From Phormidesmis sp963789215 (GTDB lineage: Bacteria > Cyanobacteriota > Cyanobacteriia > Phormidesmidales > Phormidesmidaceae), in the NCBI GenBank assembly GCA_963789215.1, contig CAWBJY010000004.1, forward strand, positions 434,001 through 498,000: DNA of 64,000 bases. The letters are read 5' to 3'. A program made the position numbers and the translations under genes. This document shows, piece by piece, positions 16,725 to 26,182 of the stretch (the stretch's first letter is position 1; every line of letters begins with the position of its first letter). The notes beneath the pieces are model-generated. The model was not told the DNA's origin, ran no database searches, and saw only the letters and a list, made by a program, of their open reading frames with translations.

Positions 16725-19544
16725 ATGCCCAGCGATAAGATACCCATTCGGCTCAATCGCTGGTGGTGGCTGCTCGGGATTGTCATCCTCATTATTGCTT
16801 GTTCTACTACGCTCGTGCACTGGCTTACAGAGTACTGGTGGTTTAGTTCGGTAGGCTTCGAGAATGTCTTTAAAGTGCGCTTGGGTTGGAGTATTCTATG
16901 CGCACTTTTGGCCTTCGCTGCCTATGGCCTAGTCCTATTCGCTAACTATTGGCTGGCGCTGTATTTAACGCGCGATCGCCCTTTTTATGCGCCTAATAAC
17001 AGCGACTGGACGCCGCTGATTCCCAGTATCACTATCTACGGCGGCGTAAGTTTGATTGTGCTGCTAGCGCTTGGCGCGGCGCAGCGAGGGGCGAGGGCTT
17101 GGGAGCCTCTGCTGAAGTTCCTCAATCCAACGGCGTTCGATATTGCCGATCCGATCTACGGGCGGGACGTTGGGTTTTACATTTTTCGGATGCCGGTCTA
17201 TCAAGGGTTGCAGCAAGAAAGTTTAGAGCTGCTGATTTGGGCCTTGATGCTGTCGCTGATTATCTATGCGCTGCGAGGTGAGATTCGGCTAGAGCGCGGG
17301 TGGAAGTATTTTTTGACCGGGCCGGTAAAGACGCATTTGTGCATGCTGTTGAGTGCGATCGCGCTAGTCTGCGCTTGGGGCTACTGGCTGGCTCGCTACG
17401 ATTTGCTCTATTCTCCAGCGGGCGTTGTGTTTGGAGCGGGCTATACCGATGCCAATGCCAGACTCCATGCTTTTAGCATCATGGGCGTTATAACGCTGGT
17501 TGTCGCTGGGCTATTTATTGTCTCGCTCTGGCGTCAGGGATTTTCGCTACCGATTACCAGCATCTCTCTGTATTTTTTGGTTTTACTCGCCATCAGCGGA
17601 CTATATCCCTGGATTCAGCAAAGCGTTGTGGTAGAGCCTAACGAGCTAGATAAAGAAACGCCCTTTATCGACCATAACTTAAAGTTTACGCGGCAAGCTT
17701 ATGGGCTAACCAACGTGCAGCGCGAAGAGTTTGCGGTCACCGATAGTTTAGACACCGCAGCGCTAACGCAAAATACGGCCACGTTAGACAACCTGCGCCT
17801 TTGGGACTATCAAACCTTGCTCAGTACCTACCAAGAGCTGCAGAGCTTGCGTCTGTACTATCGTTTTCACGATGTAGATATCGATCGATATACGCTAGAT
17901 GGAGACTATCGGCAGGTGATGCTTGCTGCTCGCGAACTGGACTACAGCAACGTCCCCGAAGCCGCTCAAAATTGGGTGAACAAAAGCCTGAAATATACGC
18001 ATGGTTATGGCGTTGCGATGAGTCCGGTTAACCAGGTGACGGTAGAAGGTTTGCCCGACTTCTTTATTGAGAATATTCCGCCAGTGACCTCTACGGATAT
18101 TGAGATTTCTCAGCCGAGAATTTACTACGGCGAAGAGACCAACCACTATGTTTACACTGGGGCCAGTACCGATGAGTTTGACTATCCGCAGGGCAACGAT
18201 AATGCTACTAACGAGTACGACGGAGCGGGCGGTGTCGCCATTGGCTCTTTGGGTCGCCGTCTGGCCTATGCTTTCGAAGTTGGCTCGGCTAAACCCTTAA
18301 TCTCGAACTACTTTACGGGCGATACTAAGATTCACTATCACCGAAATATCGTGGCTAGAGCCCAGCAAATTGTGCCTTTCTTGCAGCTCGATAGCGACCC
18401 CTATTTGTCATTAGTAGACGGGAGGCTTAAATGGATCCTAGATGGGTATACGACGAGCGATCGCTATCCCTATTCCGAACCGCTCGCCTCTTCTCCCGAC
18501 GCGAGCGTCTTACTCTCTAGCGAAACGCAGCTTGCTGATATCGCCGGTAACGGTACTAACTACATTCGTGACGCTGCTAAAGTTGTTATAGATGCTTACG
18601 ACGGCTCGCTAACAATTTACCCGATTGATAGCACCGACCCGATTCTATCGACCTACCAAAAGATCTTTCCTGAGCTGTTTACGCCGCTTGAGTTGGCCTC
18701 TGAAGATCTGCGCGGGCACTTTCGCTATCCGCTAAATCTGTTTCAAATTCAGTCGCAGATCTATCGCGCTTACCATATGGAGAATACCGAAGTATTCTAT
18801 AACCGCGAAGACCTTTGGCAGTTTCCGCGTCAGATTGGGGGCAGCGGCGCAACAGAACAAATGGATCCCTACTACGTCATTATGAAACTACCTAACGCAG
18901 AAGGCGAGGAGTTTCTGCAAATTCTGCCTTTTACGCCTGCTAAAAAAGGAAACATGGTGGCTTGGATGGCCGCTCGGTGCGATGGCGATCGCTATGGCGA
19001 ACTGGTGCTGTACGAGTTCCCTAAGCAAGGCATTATCTATGGCCCTCAACAAATAGAAGGCCGGATTGACCAGAATACCGACATCTCTCAGCAGCTTACC
19101 CTTTGGGATCAGCAAGGCTCTAGCGTTATTCGAGGCAATCTGCTGGTTATACCTGTCGATCAGTCGCTGCTGTACTTTGAGCCGGTCTACCTTCAGGCTG
19201 ATCAAGGTGCGTTGCCTGAGCTAAAGCGAGTGATTGTTGCGTTTCAAGACACGATTGTGATGCGCCAAACCCTCCCCGAAGCGCTAGAAGCCGTATTTGG
19301 TAGTCTTCCTAAGACTAGCCAGCTAGCCTCACAGTCTTCAAGTTCGACAGGTTCGGCAGCAAGCAAAACGGCTGGTGTACCCGTAGATATTATTCAATCT
19401 GCCATCGAGGCTTACGAGCAGGGTGAACAAGCTCTACAGAAAGGAGACTGGGCTGCTTATGGCCAGTCTCAAAGCCGGTTGGGTGAGTTGCTCGATCAGC
19501 TCAGTGGTGAACAAACCAGTGGTGGACAAACCAGTGGCGAATAA
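16725..19544 (+). CDS. UPF0182 family large membrane protein
   Basis: A 939-residue protein of the UPF0182 (COG1615) family, widespread in cyanobacteria and actinobacteria, with no established function. The N-terminal third has about seven transmembrane helices, starting RWWWLLGIVILIIACSTTLV. A large extracytoplasmic domain follows, with family segments such as NDATNEYDGAGGVAIGSLGRR and DPYLSLVDGRLKWILDGYTT read in pieces. The C-terminus is Ser/Gln-rich with a helical segment and a short Gly-Gln-Thr-Ser repeat. I chose ATG 16725. A GTG at 16668 would add 19 residues that look non-conserved. The 3' end lies in a 15-bp tandem repeat. Confidence 0.93.
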   Translation: MPSDKIPIRLNRWWWLLGIVILIIACSTTLVHWLTEYWWFSSVGFENVFKVRLGWSILCALLAFAAYGLVLFANYWLALYLTRDRPFYAPNNSDWTPLIPSITIYGGVSLIVLLALGAAQRGARAWEPLLKFLNPTAFDIADPIYGRDVGFYIFRMPVYQGLQQESLELLIWALMLSLIIYALRGEIRLERGWKYFLTGPVKTHLCMLLSAIALVCAWGYWLARYDLLYSPAGVVFGAGYTDANARLHAFSIMGVITLVVAGLFIVSLWRQGFSLPITSISLYFLVLLAISGLYPWIQQSVVVEPNELDKETPFIDHNLKFTRQAYGLTNVQREEFAVTDSLDTAALTQNTATLDNLRLWDYQTLLSTYQELQSLRLYYRFHDVDIDRYTLDGDYRQVMLAARELDYSNVPEAAQNWVNKSLKYTHGYGVAMSPVNQVTVEGLPDFFIENIPPVTSTDIEISQPRIYYGEETNHYVYTGASTDEFDYPQGNDNATNEYDGAGGVAIGSLGRRLAYAFEVGSAKPLISNYFTGDTKIHYHRNIVARAQQIVPFLQLDSDPYLSLVDGRLKWILDGYTTSDRYPYSEPLASSPDASVLLSSETQLADIAGNGTNYIRDAAKVVIDAYDGSLTIYPIDSTDPILSTYQKIFPELFTPLELASEDLRGHFRYPLNLFQIQSQIYRAYHMENTEVFYNREDLWQFPRQIGGSGATEQMDPYYVIMKLPNAEGEEFLQILPFTPAKKGNMVAWMAARCDGDRYGELVLYEFPKQGIIYGPQQIEGRIDQNTDISQQLTLWDQQGSSVIRGNLLVIPVDQSLLYFEPVYLQADQGALPELKRVIVAFQDTIVMRQTLPEALEAVFGSLPKTSQLASQSSSSTGSAASKTAGVPVDIIQSAIEAYEQGEQALQKGDWAAYGQSQSRLGELLDQLSGEQTSGGQTSGE

Positions 19545-19562
19545 ACCAGTGGCAAATAAAAA
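19503..19562. repeat. 15-bp tandem repeat, 4 units, spanning the UPF0182 stop codon
   Basis: Units start at 19503, 19518, 19533 and 19548 (AGTGGTGAACAAACC and variants). A CAA-to-TAA difference in the third unit provides the stop at 19542-19544, and the fourth carries another in-frame TAA. The units therefore extend the C-terminus as well as duplicating the stop. Confidence 0.92.
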
Positions 19563-19598
19563 TCCTAGATCTAGCGTCAAGCTAAAACTAAGATTTTT
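19558..19598. terminator. Bidirectional terminator-like hairpin between convergent genes
   Basis: AAAAATCCTAG (19558-19568) pairs with CTAAGATTTTT (19588-19598) with one mismatch. Flanking A and T runs would serve both the UPF0182 gene and the glycosyltransferase gene. The loop is long (19 bases). Confidence 0.55.
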
Positions 19599-19627
19599 GT
19601 AGTGTTCTATTTGCCTGTACGTTTTCT

Positions 19628-20956
19628 TTAGGTGAGCGTTCTTTCGCGAATTTCTTGTCTTTCTGCTGTGTGCAAGTCCGGTGCTAAGACCATGACCGGC
19701 TGAGTTGGTATTAGCGCGCGAGAACCCTCTCCTCTGAGAACAGCCGCTAGCAAGTTTTCATAGGTTGCGATCGCCTGCTTAAAGGAGTAGTGCTGGACGG
19801 CAAACCGTCGTCCGCTATCTCCCATAGCCTTAGCGATTTTGGGGCTGTTGTACAGTTTTTGAATGGCCCTAGCAAGCTCAGTAGGGCACTCTGGTTTCAC
19901 TACGAGGCCGCTATTGCTTTGCTTAACGGCTTCGGCAGTAGCACCGTCTGGGGGGACAGAAGCAATAATCGCTCGTCCGCTCGCCATAATAACCTGCGTT
20001 TTAGAAGGCATGTTAAAGCCCACCACCTGCCGCTTCTGCATAATCAACGATACGTTGGCCGCTGCTAGCATCTCAGGAAGATCTGCTCGATTTACAAAGG
20101 GAAGTAGCGTTACGTTGTCTATTTTGAGCTTGTTGCTCAGGGCTTCTAGCTCTGCGAGCTGGCTGGGCTCGCCGACAACAACGAACTGGATATCGGAATT
20201 ATTTTTTAGCCGCTCGGCCGCGTGGATGATGGTTCGAACGCCCTGCGTGCGCGCGATGTTGCCGGAATACAAAACGACAAATTTGTCTTTTAGCTTGTGC
20301 TGGTATCGAAAAGCGTTGTTCTCCATTGGCCTGGGCGTAATAAAATTCACGTCTACCCAGTTGGATATGCAGATCATCTTTTTGTCTGCGACACCTTTAG
20401 CCTTCAGGTTTTTAGCGAAGCTAGGCGTGATGACGCTAATTTTCGTTGCACTGGCGTAGGCAAACTGTTCGAGAAGCTCGAATACTTTAATCGCTAGTGC
20501 GTTACTCAGTAGACCGGTTTGAATGGCGGCTTCTGGCAGGATATCTTGCAGGCTAAGAACGACCGGACAGCGGAAGACTTTTTTAGCGATCGCAACGGGT
20601 ATGCAGGCGGGCAGTGATGGACTCGTGGATAGAATGATGTCTGGCTTCCAACCGCTGATAGCTTTGACTAAACTTAGCCCGATGAAGCTGCCTTCGAGCA
20701 TGGCCCGCCCAATGAGTCCAGGTTTGGGCTTAACTGCAACGAAGCAGCGGTCGATCTCTACGCCATTGCGGACTTCTCGTTTGTAAAGTTGGCCTCTGTA
20801 CCCAGGATAAATCTTACGCTCTGGGTAGTTGGGCATGGCTGTGACTACTCGAACCTGATGCCCTTTTTCTACTAGCCCCTCTGCTAGTTCTGTCATTAAT
20901 GGCGCAATGCCGATAGGCTCGGGGTAGTAGTTGTAGGCGTAGAGAAGAACTCGCAT
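19628..20956 (-). CDS. Glycosyltransferase family 4 protein (WcaI-like)
   Basis: A GT-B fold glycosyltransferase similar to WcaI, acting on nucleotide-sugars at the cytoplasmic face, probably in exopolysaccharide or glycolipid synthesis. The acceptor domain begins MRVLLYAYNYYPEPIGIAPL and contains GWKPDIILSTSPSLPA. The donor domain shows VVLYSGNIARTQGVRTIIHA and ends with the sugar-nucleotide region SGRAIIASVPPDGATAEAV. I place the start at ATG 20956, where homology begins. A TTG at 21025 would add 23 polar residues. No other polysaccharide genes adjoin it, so the substrate is unknown. Confidence 0.87.
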   Translation of the reverse strand: MRVLLYAYNYYPEPIGIAPLMTELAEGLVEKGHQVRVVTAMPNYPERKIYPGYRGQLYKREVRNGVEIDRCFVAVKPKPGLIGRAMLEGSFIGLSLVKAISGWKPDIILSTSPSLPACIPVAIAKKVFRCPVVLSLQDILPEAAIQTGLLSNALAIKVFELLEQFAYASATKISVITPSFAKNLKAKGVADKKMICISNWVDVNFITPRPMENNAFRYQHKLKDKFVVLYSGNIARTQGVRTIIHAAERLKNNSDIQFVVVGEPSQLAELEALSNKLKIDNVTLLPFVNRADLPEMLAAANVSLIMQKRQVVGFNMPSKTQVIMASGRAIIASVPPDGATAEAVKQSNSGLVVKPECPTELARAIQKLYNSPKIAKAMGDSGRRFAVQHYSFKQAIATYENLLAAVLRGEGSRALIPTQPVMVLAPDLHTAERQEIRERTLT

Positions 20957-21459
20957 GGATGATGGCTCTTTAAGACTAGGCGTTCTCGTTTTTTCAGTAG
21001 GTGTAATAGGCTGTGTGACTGTCAAAGAAAGATATGAGAACTACTGATGAAACTCTCTGATCTCTGTGTATAAACACTAACTGTCTAATTTCTTGCATCA
21101 CTCAGTATGTTTGCGGGATTCAGCTAATCTTTAGAGGGTAGAGAGTTCTGCACCAACGTTTTTATAGATAGTGCAAAATAAAGATTTCCTGATTAATTAA
21201 TGCGCGTATAATTACGGATGAGATAACGCTCTTGAGTTTGCTTTATGTGATGCTTGAACTGCTGTCTTAAAAGAGGTTGATGCAAATCAGCAGATGCTGG
21301 CAGCTAGTCTCAAAGTAATTGGGTTAGGGATATTTTTTAGTGCTTTGCTCTAGGTCTATTAATGCCCGAAAGAGCGAGAAGAATATATAAACAACGTACT
21401 TATCTCTTAAACTATTTTTGAGCTGCTTTGATCGAGATCTGAACAAATAAGAGGTTTTG
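20957..21459. other. AT-rich divergent intergenic region
   Basis: About 500 bp between the glycosyltransferase and the CIA30 gene, which point away from each other. It should hold both promoters. It is distinctly more AT-rich than the genes. I see no open frame of note, no RNA gene and no strong hairpin. AAGAGG at 21448-21453 is the CIA30 ribosome binding site. Confidence 0.45.
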
Positions 21460-22617
21460 ATGTCTGTTTCTAACAAGCGTTCGTGGGATGTAAACAGATT
21501 TTTTGAAACGCTTAATTATTTTGGCGAAGTGCCTTTTATGGGTAGCTTTCGTTGGCTACAGCAACTGATGGGCCAACAAACCACATTTACAGGTGTAGAT
21601 ATGGGCGTGTTAGAGAGAAAGATAGTTGTTTTGATTTCAGCTATTCAGGATTCCACTGCGCCTGCGATTTACCGTTCCGAATCGTGGCAAGATTTGTTTA
21701 GAAAACAGCTACAAGCACAGCTAGATCAGCCTGTTCATATCGTTTTTTGTGAGGTTGTCGGCGGAGCGGTTTCGTTGGAGGAGCTAGCCGATATAGCGGC
21801 CTCTGCGGAAACGATAATTGTGCTAGAAACTTCCACGCTGGCTACTTTATTAAAAAGCTATAGCAGCGTCTTGAGCGAAAGCTCGGATCTTACAGCTGAG
21901 CGCTCGGTATTTGACTTTGGTGAATCCAACGAAGCGTTGGCTGCTTGGGGAACGCTAGACGATGTGGTTATGGGCGGGGTGAGCCAGAGCGGGCTGTCAT
22001 TAGATGCTCAGGGGCGGGCCATCTTTGCGGGCGATGTCTCGGTTGAGAACTCGGGCGGATTTGCTTCTGTACGAACGAAGAATTTTGAGCCTCCCTTCAA
22101 TTTTTCGGGTTGGGAGGGGCTGCGGCTGCGGTTGAAAGGCGATGGGCAGCGGTATAAGTTTATTTTGCGTAATAGCGACGGTTGGGACAGCCCGGCCTAC
22201 GTCTACGGCTTTGATACGGAGCGCGATGTATGGCTGTCGATAGATATCCCGTTTGCTGAGATGGTGTCAACTTTTCGGGCGAAGTCTATACCGGATGCTT
22301 CTGGGTTGAATTCGGCTCAGGTTTATTCTTTTCAACTGATGCTGAGTAAGTTTGAGTACGATCGGCAACTCAACCCTAGATTTGAACCGGGGCCTTTTGC
22401 TTTGATGCTCAAGTCGGTAAGCGTCTACCGGAAGCGACAGAATTTATCTCTGATTGCGGCTGTGGAGGCAACTGATAGGATGGCAGAGTGGCAAGCAAAT
22501 CTAGCTGAGATTGGCACAGACTTCCGCTGGATTGAATTAGAAGCCGCAGATTTACAAGTGTCTACGACTGTCTCTTTTGCTGAGAAGCTTGGCTTGCTTT
22601 TAAATGATGAGGAATAG
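21460..22617 (+). CDS. CIA30 (NDUFAF1-like) domain protein
   Basis: A 385-residue protein whose C-terminal two-thirds matches the complex I intermediate-associated protein 30 domain. Segments include FDFGESNEALAAWGTLDDVV, then MGGVSQSGL and GWEGLRLRLKGDGQRYKFIL. In mitochondria this domain helps assemble complex I. In cyanobacteria it often stands alone or beside NAD-binding domains, and a link to NDH-1 assembly is unproven. The first 110 or so residues are not part of the domain and look like a degenerate alpha/beta region. I chose ATG 21460, preceded by AAGAGG; a TTG directly precedes it. Confidence 0.85.
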   Translation: MSVSNKRSWDVNRFFETLNYFGEVPFMGSFRWLQQLMGQQTTFTGVDMGVLERKIVVLISAIQDSTAPAIYRSESWQDLFRKQLQAQLDQPVHIVFCEVVGGAVSLEELADIAASAETIIVLETSTLATLLKSYSSVLSESSDLTAERSVFDFGESNEALAAWGTLDDVVMGGVSQSGLSLDAQGRAIFAGDVSVENSGGFASVRTKNFEPPFNFSGWEGLRLRLKGDGQRYKFILRNSDGWDSPAYVYGFDTERDVWLSIDIPFAEMVSTFRAKSIPDASGLNSAQVYSFQLMLSKFEYDRQLNPRFEPGPFALMLKSVSVYRKRQNLSLIAAVEATDRMAEWQANLAEIGTDFRWIELEAADLQVSTTVSFAEKLGLLLNDEE

Positions 22618-22621
22618 GAAC

Positions 22622-22658
22622 GAAAAAAATCCCTCCATGCGAATGAGCGCATGAAGGG
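22622..22658 (-). terminator. Intrinsic terminator of the DUF3318 gene
   Basis: CCCTCCATGCG (22631-22641) pairs with CGCATGAAGGG (22648-22658) with one wobble or mismatch. Read on the minus strand, the stem is followed by a T-rich run, so it ends the DUF3318 transcript. Confidence 0.75.
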
Positions 22659-22696
22659 CTTACGTGAAGGGTTGTAAACGTCTTAGTTAAGCACGC

Positions 22697-23347
22697 TTAG
22701 TAAGATGGACGCGGAGCTGGACTAGCTTGCATCTGTTGCTTTGCTTTGTTGGCACTTTTCTTAAGGGCTTCTAGTCGGCGGATGAAGCGATCGCGCTGTT
22801 TTTTCTTAGGCGTTTGCTCAATCAACGTTTTAAGGGCGCTGCCCAAACTCTTGTAGGCGTTTGGCAATGTATAGCCAAAACGAGTGGCAATTGAGATTGC
22901 TTTTTCGTCCGCGGAAATGGCTTCTTCTAATGTTCTTTGACCATTATTGCGCTTGTAGAGTCTCCAGCCAGAAACGCTGCAAAGACCCAACGCGAGAAGA
23001 AGAAGAAGGCCATCTTGAACCCAAAGTTCTCCGACTGCGCCGCCTAAACCAATGGCCAGTGCTGCCATCTCCCAACCGTCGCGAGGAATGGTATCGCTCT
23101 GGACGCGAGCAACCTCGTGCCAGAACAATAGGTTGCGCTGATCGATGGCGAGTTCTTCCCACTTGGCTAAGTCGATTTGAACTTCTACTTGATCGCGGCC
23201 TAGCTCTTCGCAGGTGATAAGCGGTGGGCCTACGTCGGTAGCAGGCTCTACGGTTACCCAGCTTTGTAGCTCAGGGGGCAGTAAGCTTCTGAGTCGGCGC
23301 AGTTCACCAATGTCGGCACGGGGTGAGGCATAACTGGCGTAGGACAT
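22697..23347 (-). CDS. DUF3318 domain-containing membrane protein
   Basis: A 216-residue protein of a cyanobacterial family with no known function. The N-terminal part includes IGELRRLRSLLPPELQSWV, then EVQIDLAKWEELAIDQRNLL and FWHEVARVQ. That pattern resembles a degenerate metallopeptidase helix (HEVAR), but a zinc site cannot be confirmed. Two hydrophobic segments follow (around MAALAIGLGGAVGELWV and LLLLLALGLCSVSGW), then a Lys/Arg-rich C-terminus. The ATG start is clear. A terminator follows it. Confidence 0.82.
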   Translation of the reverse strand: MSYASYASPRADIGELRRLRSLLPPELQSWVTVEPATDVGPPLITCEELGRDQVEVQIDLAKWEELAIDQRNLLFWHEVARVQSDTIPRDGWEMAALAIGLGGAVGELWVQDGLLLLLALGLCSVSGWRLYKRNNGQRTLEEAISADEKAISIATRFGYTLPNAYKSLGSALKTLIEQTPKKKQRDRFIRRLEALKKSANKAKQQMQASPAPRPSY

Positions 23348-23492
23348 AGGTCTAATGTCGATGAGGATCTAGAGTGAGGTGTCTGGGTAAGCGATGTGAT
23401 TTAGACGACTACCCTTATAGAGAAGGTTATAACATGCTAGCGGGTCGGGGGGAGTTGGCGTAAAACCGCCCCTCTATTCTAAATAAGCTGTA

Positions 23493-24612
23493 CTAGGAGT
23501 AGATGGTGCTATGGCTGCATGTCTTTAAACGACTGATGGCGCTGTCTATTAGTTCGCATCCTTGCTCTACGGTTTCTATTTGACAGAGGCGATCGCGTAA
23601 ATCAGCCGCGTTTTCAAAATCTTTGGCGTACCAGCTCATGTGCTTTCTGGCCTGACGAATGCCTCGCAGTCCTTTATAGTCCCAGAGCATAATCAGATGT
23701 TCTCTAGCGCATTGGAGCCGTTGAATGGCCGTTGGTGCGGGTTTGCGATCGCCTGTTCTTAAGAAAGTAATCGATTTCGCCGACTAAAAAGGGATAGCCT
23801 AGGGTGCCACGCGAGCACATGACGCCGTCTGCCTGCGTTTCTTGCAGGCAGCGGAGCGCACTGTCTACAGAAAAAATGTCACCGTTGGCGATGACCGGAA
23901 TGGTTAGAGCGGCTTTGACTTTAGCGATTTGATCCCAGCGAGCGGTGCCGTTGTAGCCCTGGGCGCGGGTGCGGCCATGGAGGGTTAGCATTTTTGCACC
24001 TGCCGCTTCCATTTGCTGAGCGAACGCTACTGCGTTTATGTCGTCATCTGACCAGCCGATGCGCGTTTTGACGGTGACCGGAACTGAGACGGCCTGACAG
24101 ACGGCTTCGACGATGGCGATCGCTGTTTTTGGATCGCGCAGAAGTGAGGAACCGCCGCCATTCTTGGTGATTTTGTTGACGGGACAGCCCATGTTGATAT
24201 CGACAGTGTCTGCGCCTTGGTCTACGGCTTTGCGAGCGGCGGCGGCGAGAAACTCGGGGCGGCGATCGAATAGCTGAATGCTGATGGGCTGTTCGTCAGG
24301 ATCGATGTCCATGACTTCGGGAAGCTTTTTGAGATGGTGCAGCTCTGCGGCGCTGACCATTTCGGTGTAGAGCATGGACTGAGGCGCATAGCGGCGGACG
24401 AGGCGGCGGAACACTTTGTCGGTGACGCCGGAGAGCGGTGACTGGAGGACTCGGCTATTGAGGGTGAGGTGGCCGATTTGAAGGGGCGATCGCATTCGCG
24501 CCGCTAGCTCTGCGGATAGATCGGTTGAATAGTGCTCTTGCGAAGCCTGTGCGATCGCGCCTTGTTCTGTAGGGGTAAGTGTGTTGACAGACATAAGGCT
24601 TTGCTGGCTCAA
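23493..24612 (-). pseudogene. dusB: tRNA-dihydrouridine synthase (DusB-like), interrupted by one frameshift
   Basis: Dus enzymes reduce uridines in tRNA D-loops using FMN and NADPH. The first 302-codon frame holds the catalytic barrel, with RVLQSPLSGVTDKVFRRLVR, QLFDRRPEF, DINMGCPVNKITKNGGG containing the active-site Cys, and VIANGDI. It runs out of frame after FLVGEIDYFLK. The shifted frame continues with TGDRKPAPTAIQRLQCAREH and YKGLRGIRQARKHMSWYAK, the expected C-terminal domain, ending at 23493. The total of 1120 bp is one base over a multiple of three. An extra T within 23751-23765 (GTTCTT on the plus strand) explains it. This is either a mutation or a sequence error; the rest is intact. 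Confidence 0.88.
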
Positions 24613-24744
24613 AGAGGCTACTTTCGTTAGACAAGGCTAACTGAGCGGATCGAAAGGGTAAGAGGATGCTGCGATAGAAGAGATAATAGATAATAGAGCG
24701 GCTGAGCGGTCTAGCGATCGCCCACTAATGGATAGAGAACGAGG

Positions 24745-25744
24745 GTGACATTGGAAGACGGTGGATTGACGGGTGAGATTGCGGCGCTGAGCGCGGCTTT
24801 TTTGTGGGCAGCGGCAACGCTGATGTTCGGGCGGATGGGGCGGCAGCTCTCGCCGGTTGTTCTAAATTTAGCGAAAGGTTTGTTTGCGCTGCTGTTCCTG
24901 GGCGCGACGTTTGGCATTCAGGCGCTGTTTTTTGTTAAGAGCGACATAGAGAACCCTAGTATCCTAGCGCTTCCAGCTCTATCTACTGCTTATTTGCTCA
25001 TTAGCGGCGCGGTTGGGATTGGTTTGGGCGATACGGCCTATTTTTCAGCTATTAATCTCTTAGGCGCTAGGCGAGCGCTGTTGTTGGAGACGCTTGCACC
25101 GCCGGTATCAGCGGTACTGGCCTGGATATTTTTAGCGGAGCAGCTGTCTAAAACGTCGGTGATAGGCATCGGCCTGACTTTAGTGGGTATTGCCTGGGTG
25201 ATTAGTGAGCGTGTTCCTGGCACGAAGGCGGCCACTTGGGGGTCTGGTTTGTGGATTGCGCTGCTAGCTGTGATCTGTCAGTCGTCTGGTGCTGTTCTTT
25301 CTAGAGCGGCGCTGGCTGATACAGCCGTAGATCCGCTGTTGAGTACGCTGATCAGGCTGCTAGCAGGTCTGGCTTTTATGGGGGCATCTATTGTATTTCG
25401 ACCCTCAACAGCTAGGTGATTATGAGGACAGTTTGGCAGATGCGCAGAGGCTGAAGGCGCCTTCTAAACGATGGCAGGCTCGCTGGCAGAAGAGCTGGCT
25501 AGCGTTAAAGACCCCTAGACTGCTGATGGCTGTCGCTGCAACGGCTTTTTTTGCTACCTACTTGGGCATTTGGCTTCAGCAGGTGGCTTTGAAGTATACG
25601 GCTACCGGTGTGGCTCAGTCGCTGCTAGCAACGAGTCCGCTGTTTGTGCTGCCTATGGTGAGAGTACTTGGCGATCGGGTGAGCTGGCGGTCAGCTTGTG
25701 GTGCGGCTGTGGCGCTGAGCGGGGTGTGGCTACTGTTTTCTTAG
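24745..25744 (+). pseudogene. EamA-type drug/metabolite transporter, interrupted by one frameshift
   Basis: A ten-helix EamA (DMT superfamily) exporter split into two frames. The 224-codon first part carries about the first six or seven helices, including ETLAPPVSAVLAWIFLAEQL, and then stops after GASIVFRPSTAR. The second part, in the next frame, continues from YFDPQQLGDYEDS through TYLGIWLQQVALKYTATGVA and SLLATSPLFVLP to VALSGVWLLFS. The full span is 1000 bp, one base over a multiple of three. A run of five G at 25380-25384 is the likeliest site. The probable start is TTG 24751 after GAGGG, or GTG 24745. The substrate is unknown. Confidence 0.85.
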
Positions 25745-25746
25745 CG

Positions 25747-25959
25747 CTAAGCCACTTTAGTCTCTGACGACTTTTTCCACGGTCTCAGCTTATTTCTGCG
25801 TTTAGGCAGTTCCTCTGCGTCAGTGCTCTCAGAGGACAGCGCTGTTTGCGCATTGGGCTGTACCTGCGCTGGATACTTTACCGTCCATTGCCCAGTTATT
25901 GGGTCTCTGTAGGTCTCATATGGATTTTGCGTGAGTGGCTTGCTGCAAGGCTTTGGCAC
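25747..25959 (-). CDS. Small hypothetical protein (70 aa)
   Basis: A 70-residue hydrophilic protein beginning at GTG, with the segment NPYETYRDPITGQWTVKYPA followed by a Lys/Arg-rich tail (KRRNKLRPWKK). The first segment looks constrained, but I cannot assign a family. It is convergent with the EamA gene, two bases apart. It could be a spurious frame; codon use is acceptable. Confidence 0.45.
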   Translation of the reverse strand: MPKPCSKPLTQNPYETYRDPITGQWTVKYPAQVQPNAQTALSSESTDAEELPKRRNKLRPWKKSSETKVA

Positions 25960-26182
25960 AGCTAGATTTTTCCTTGTATAGATAGTGACGTTGGCTGTAA
26001 ATAAGTAAAAGAGCGCAGCGCAGGAAAGCTTCTTGCGGACAAGCCATCACTTATTTATTGATATAAATCTTACATGAAGTTACTCCGACTTGTATGTACA
26101 GTTACGTACTTAAGCAAGAGATGCTGATAATTTGTCCGTGAAAACGTTGGCGCGGGCAAATTTTTTAGTTGAGCGTACGTAG

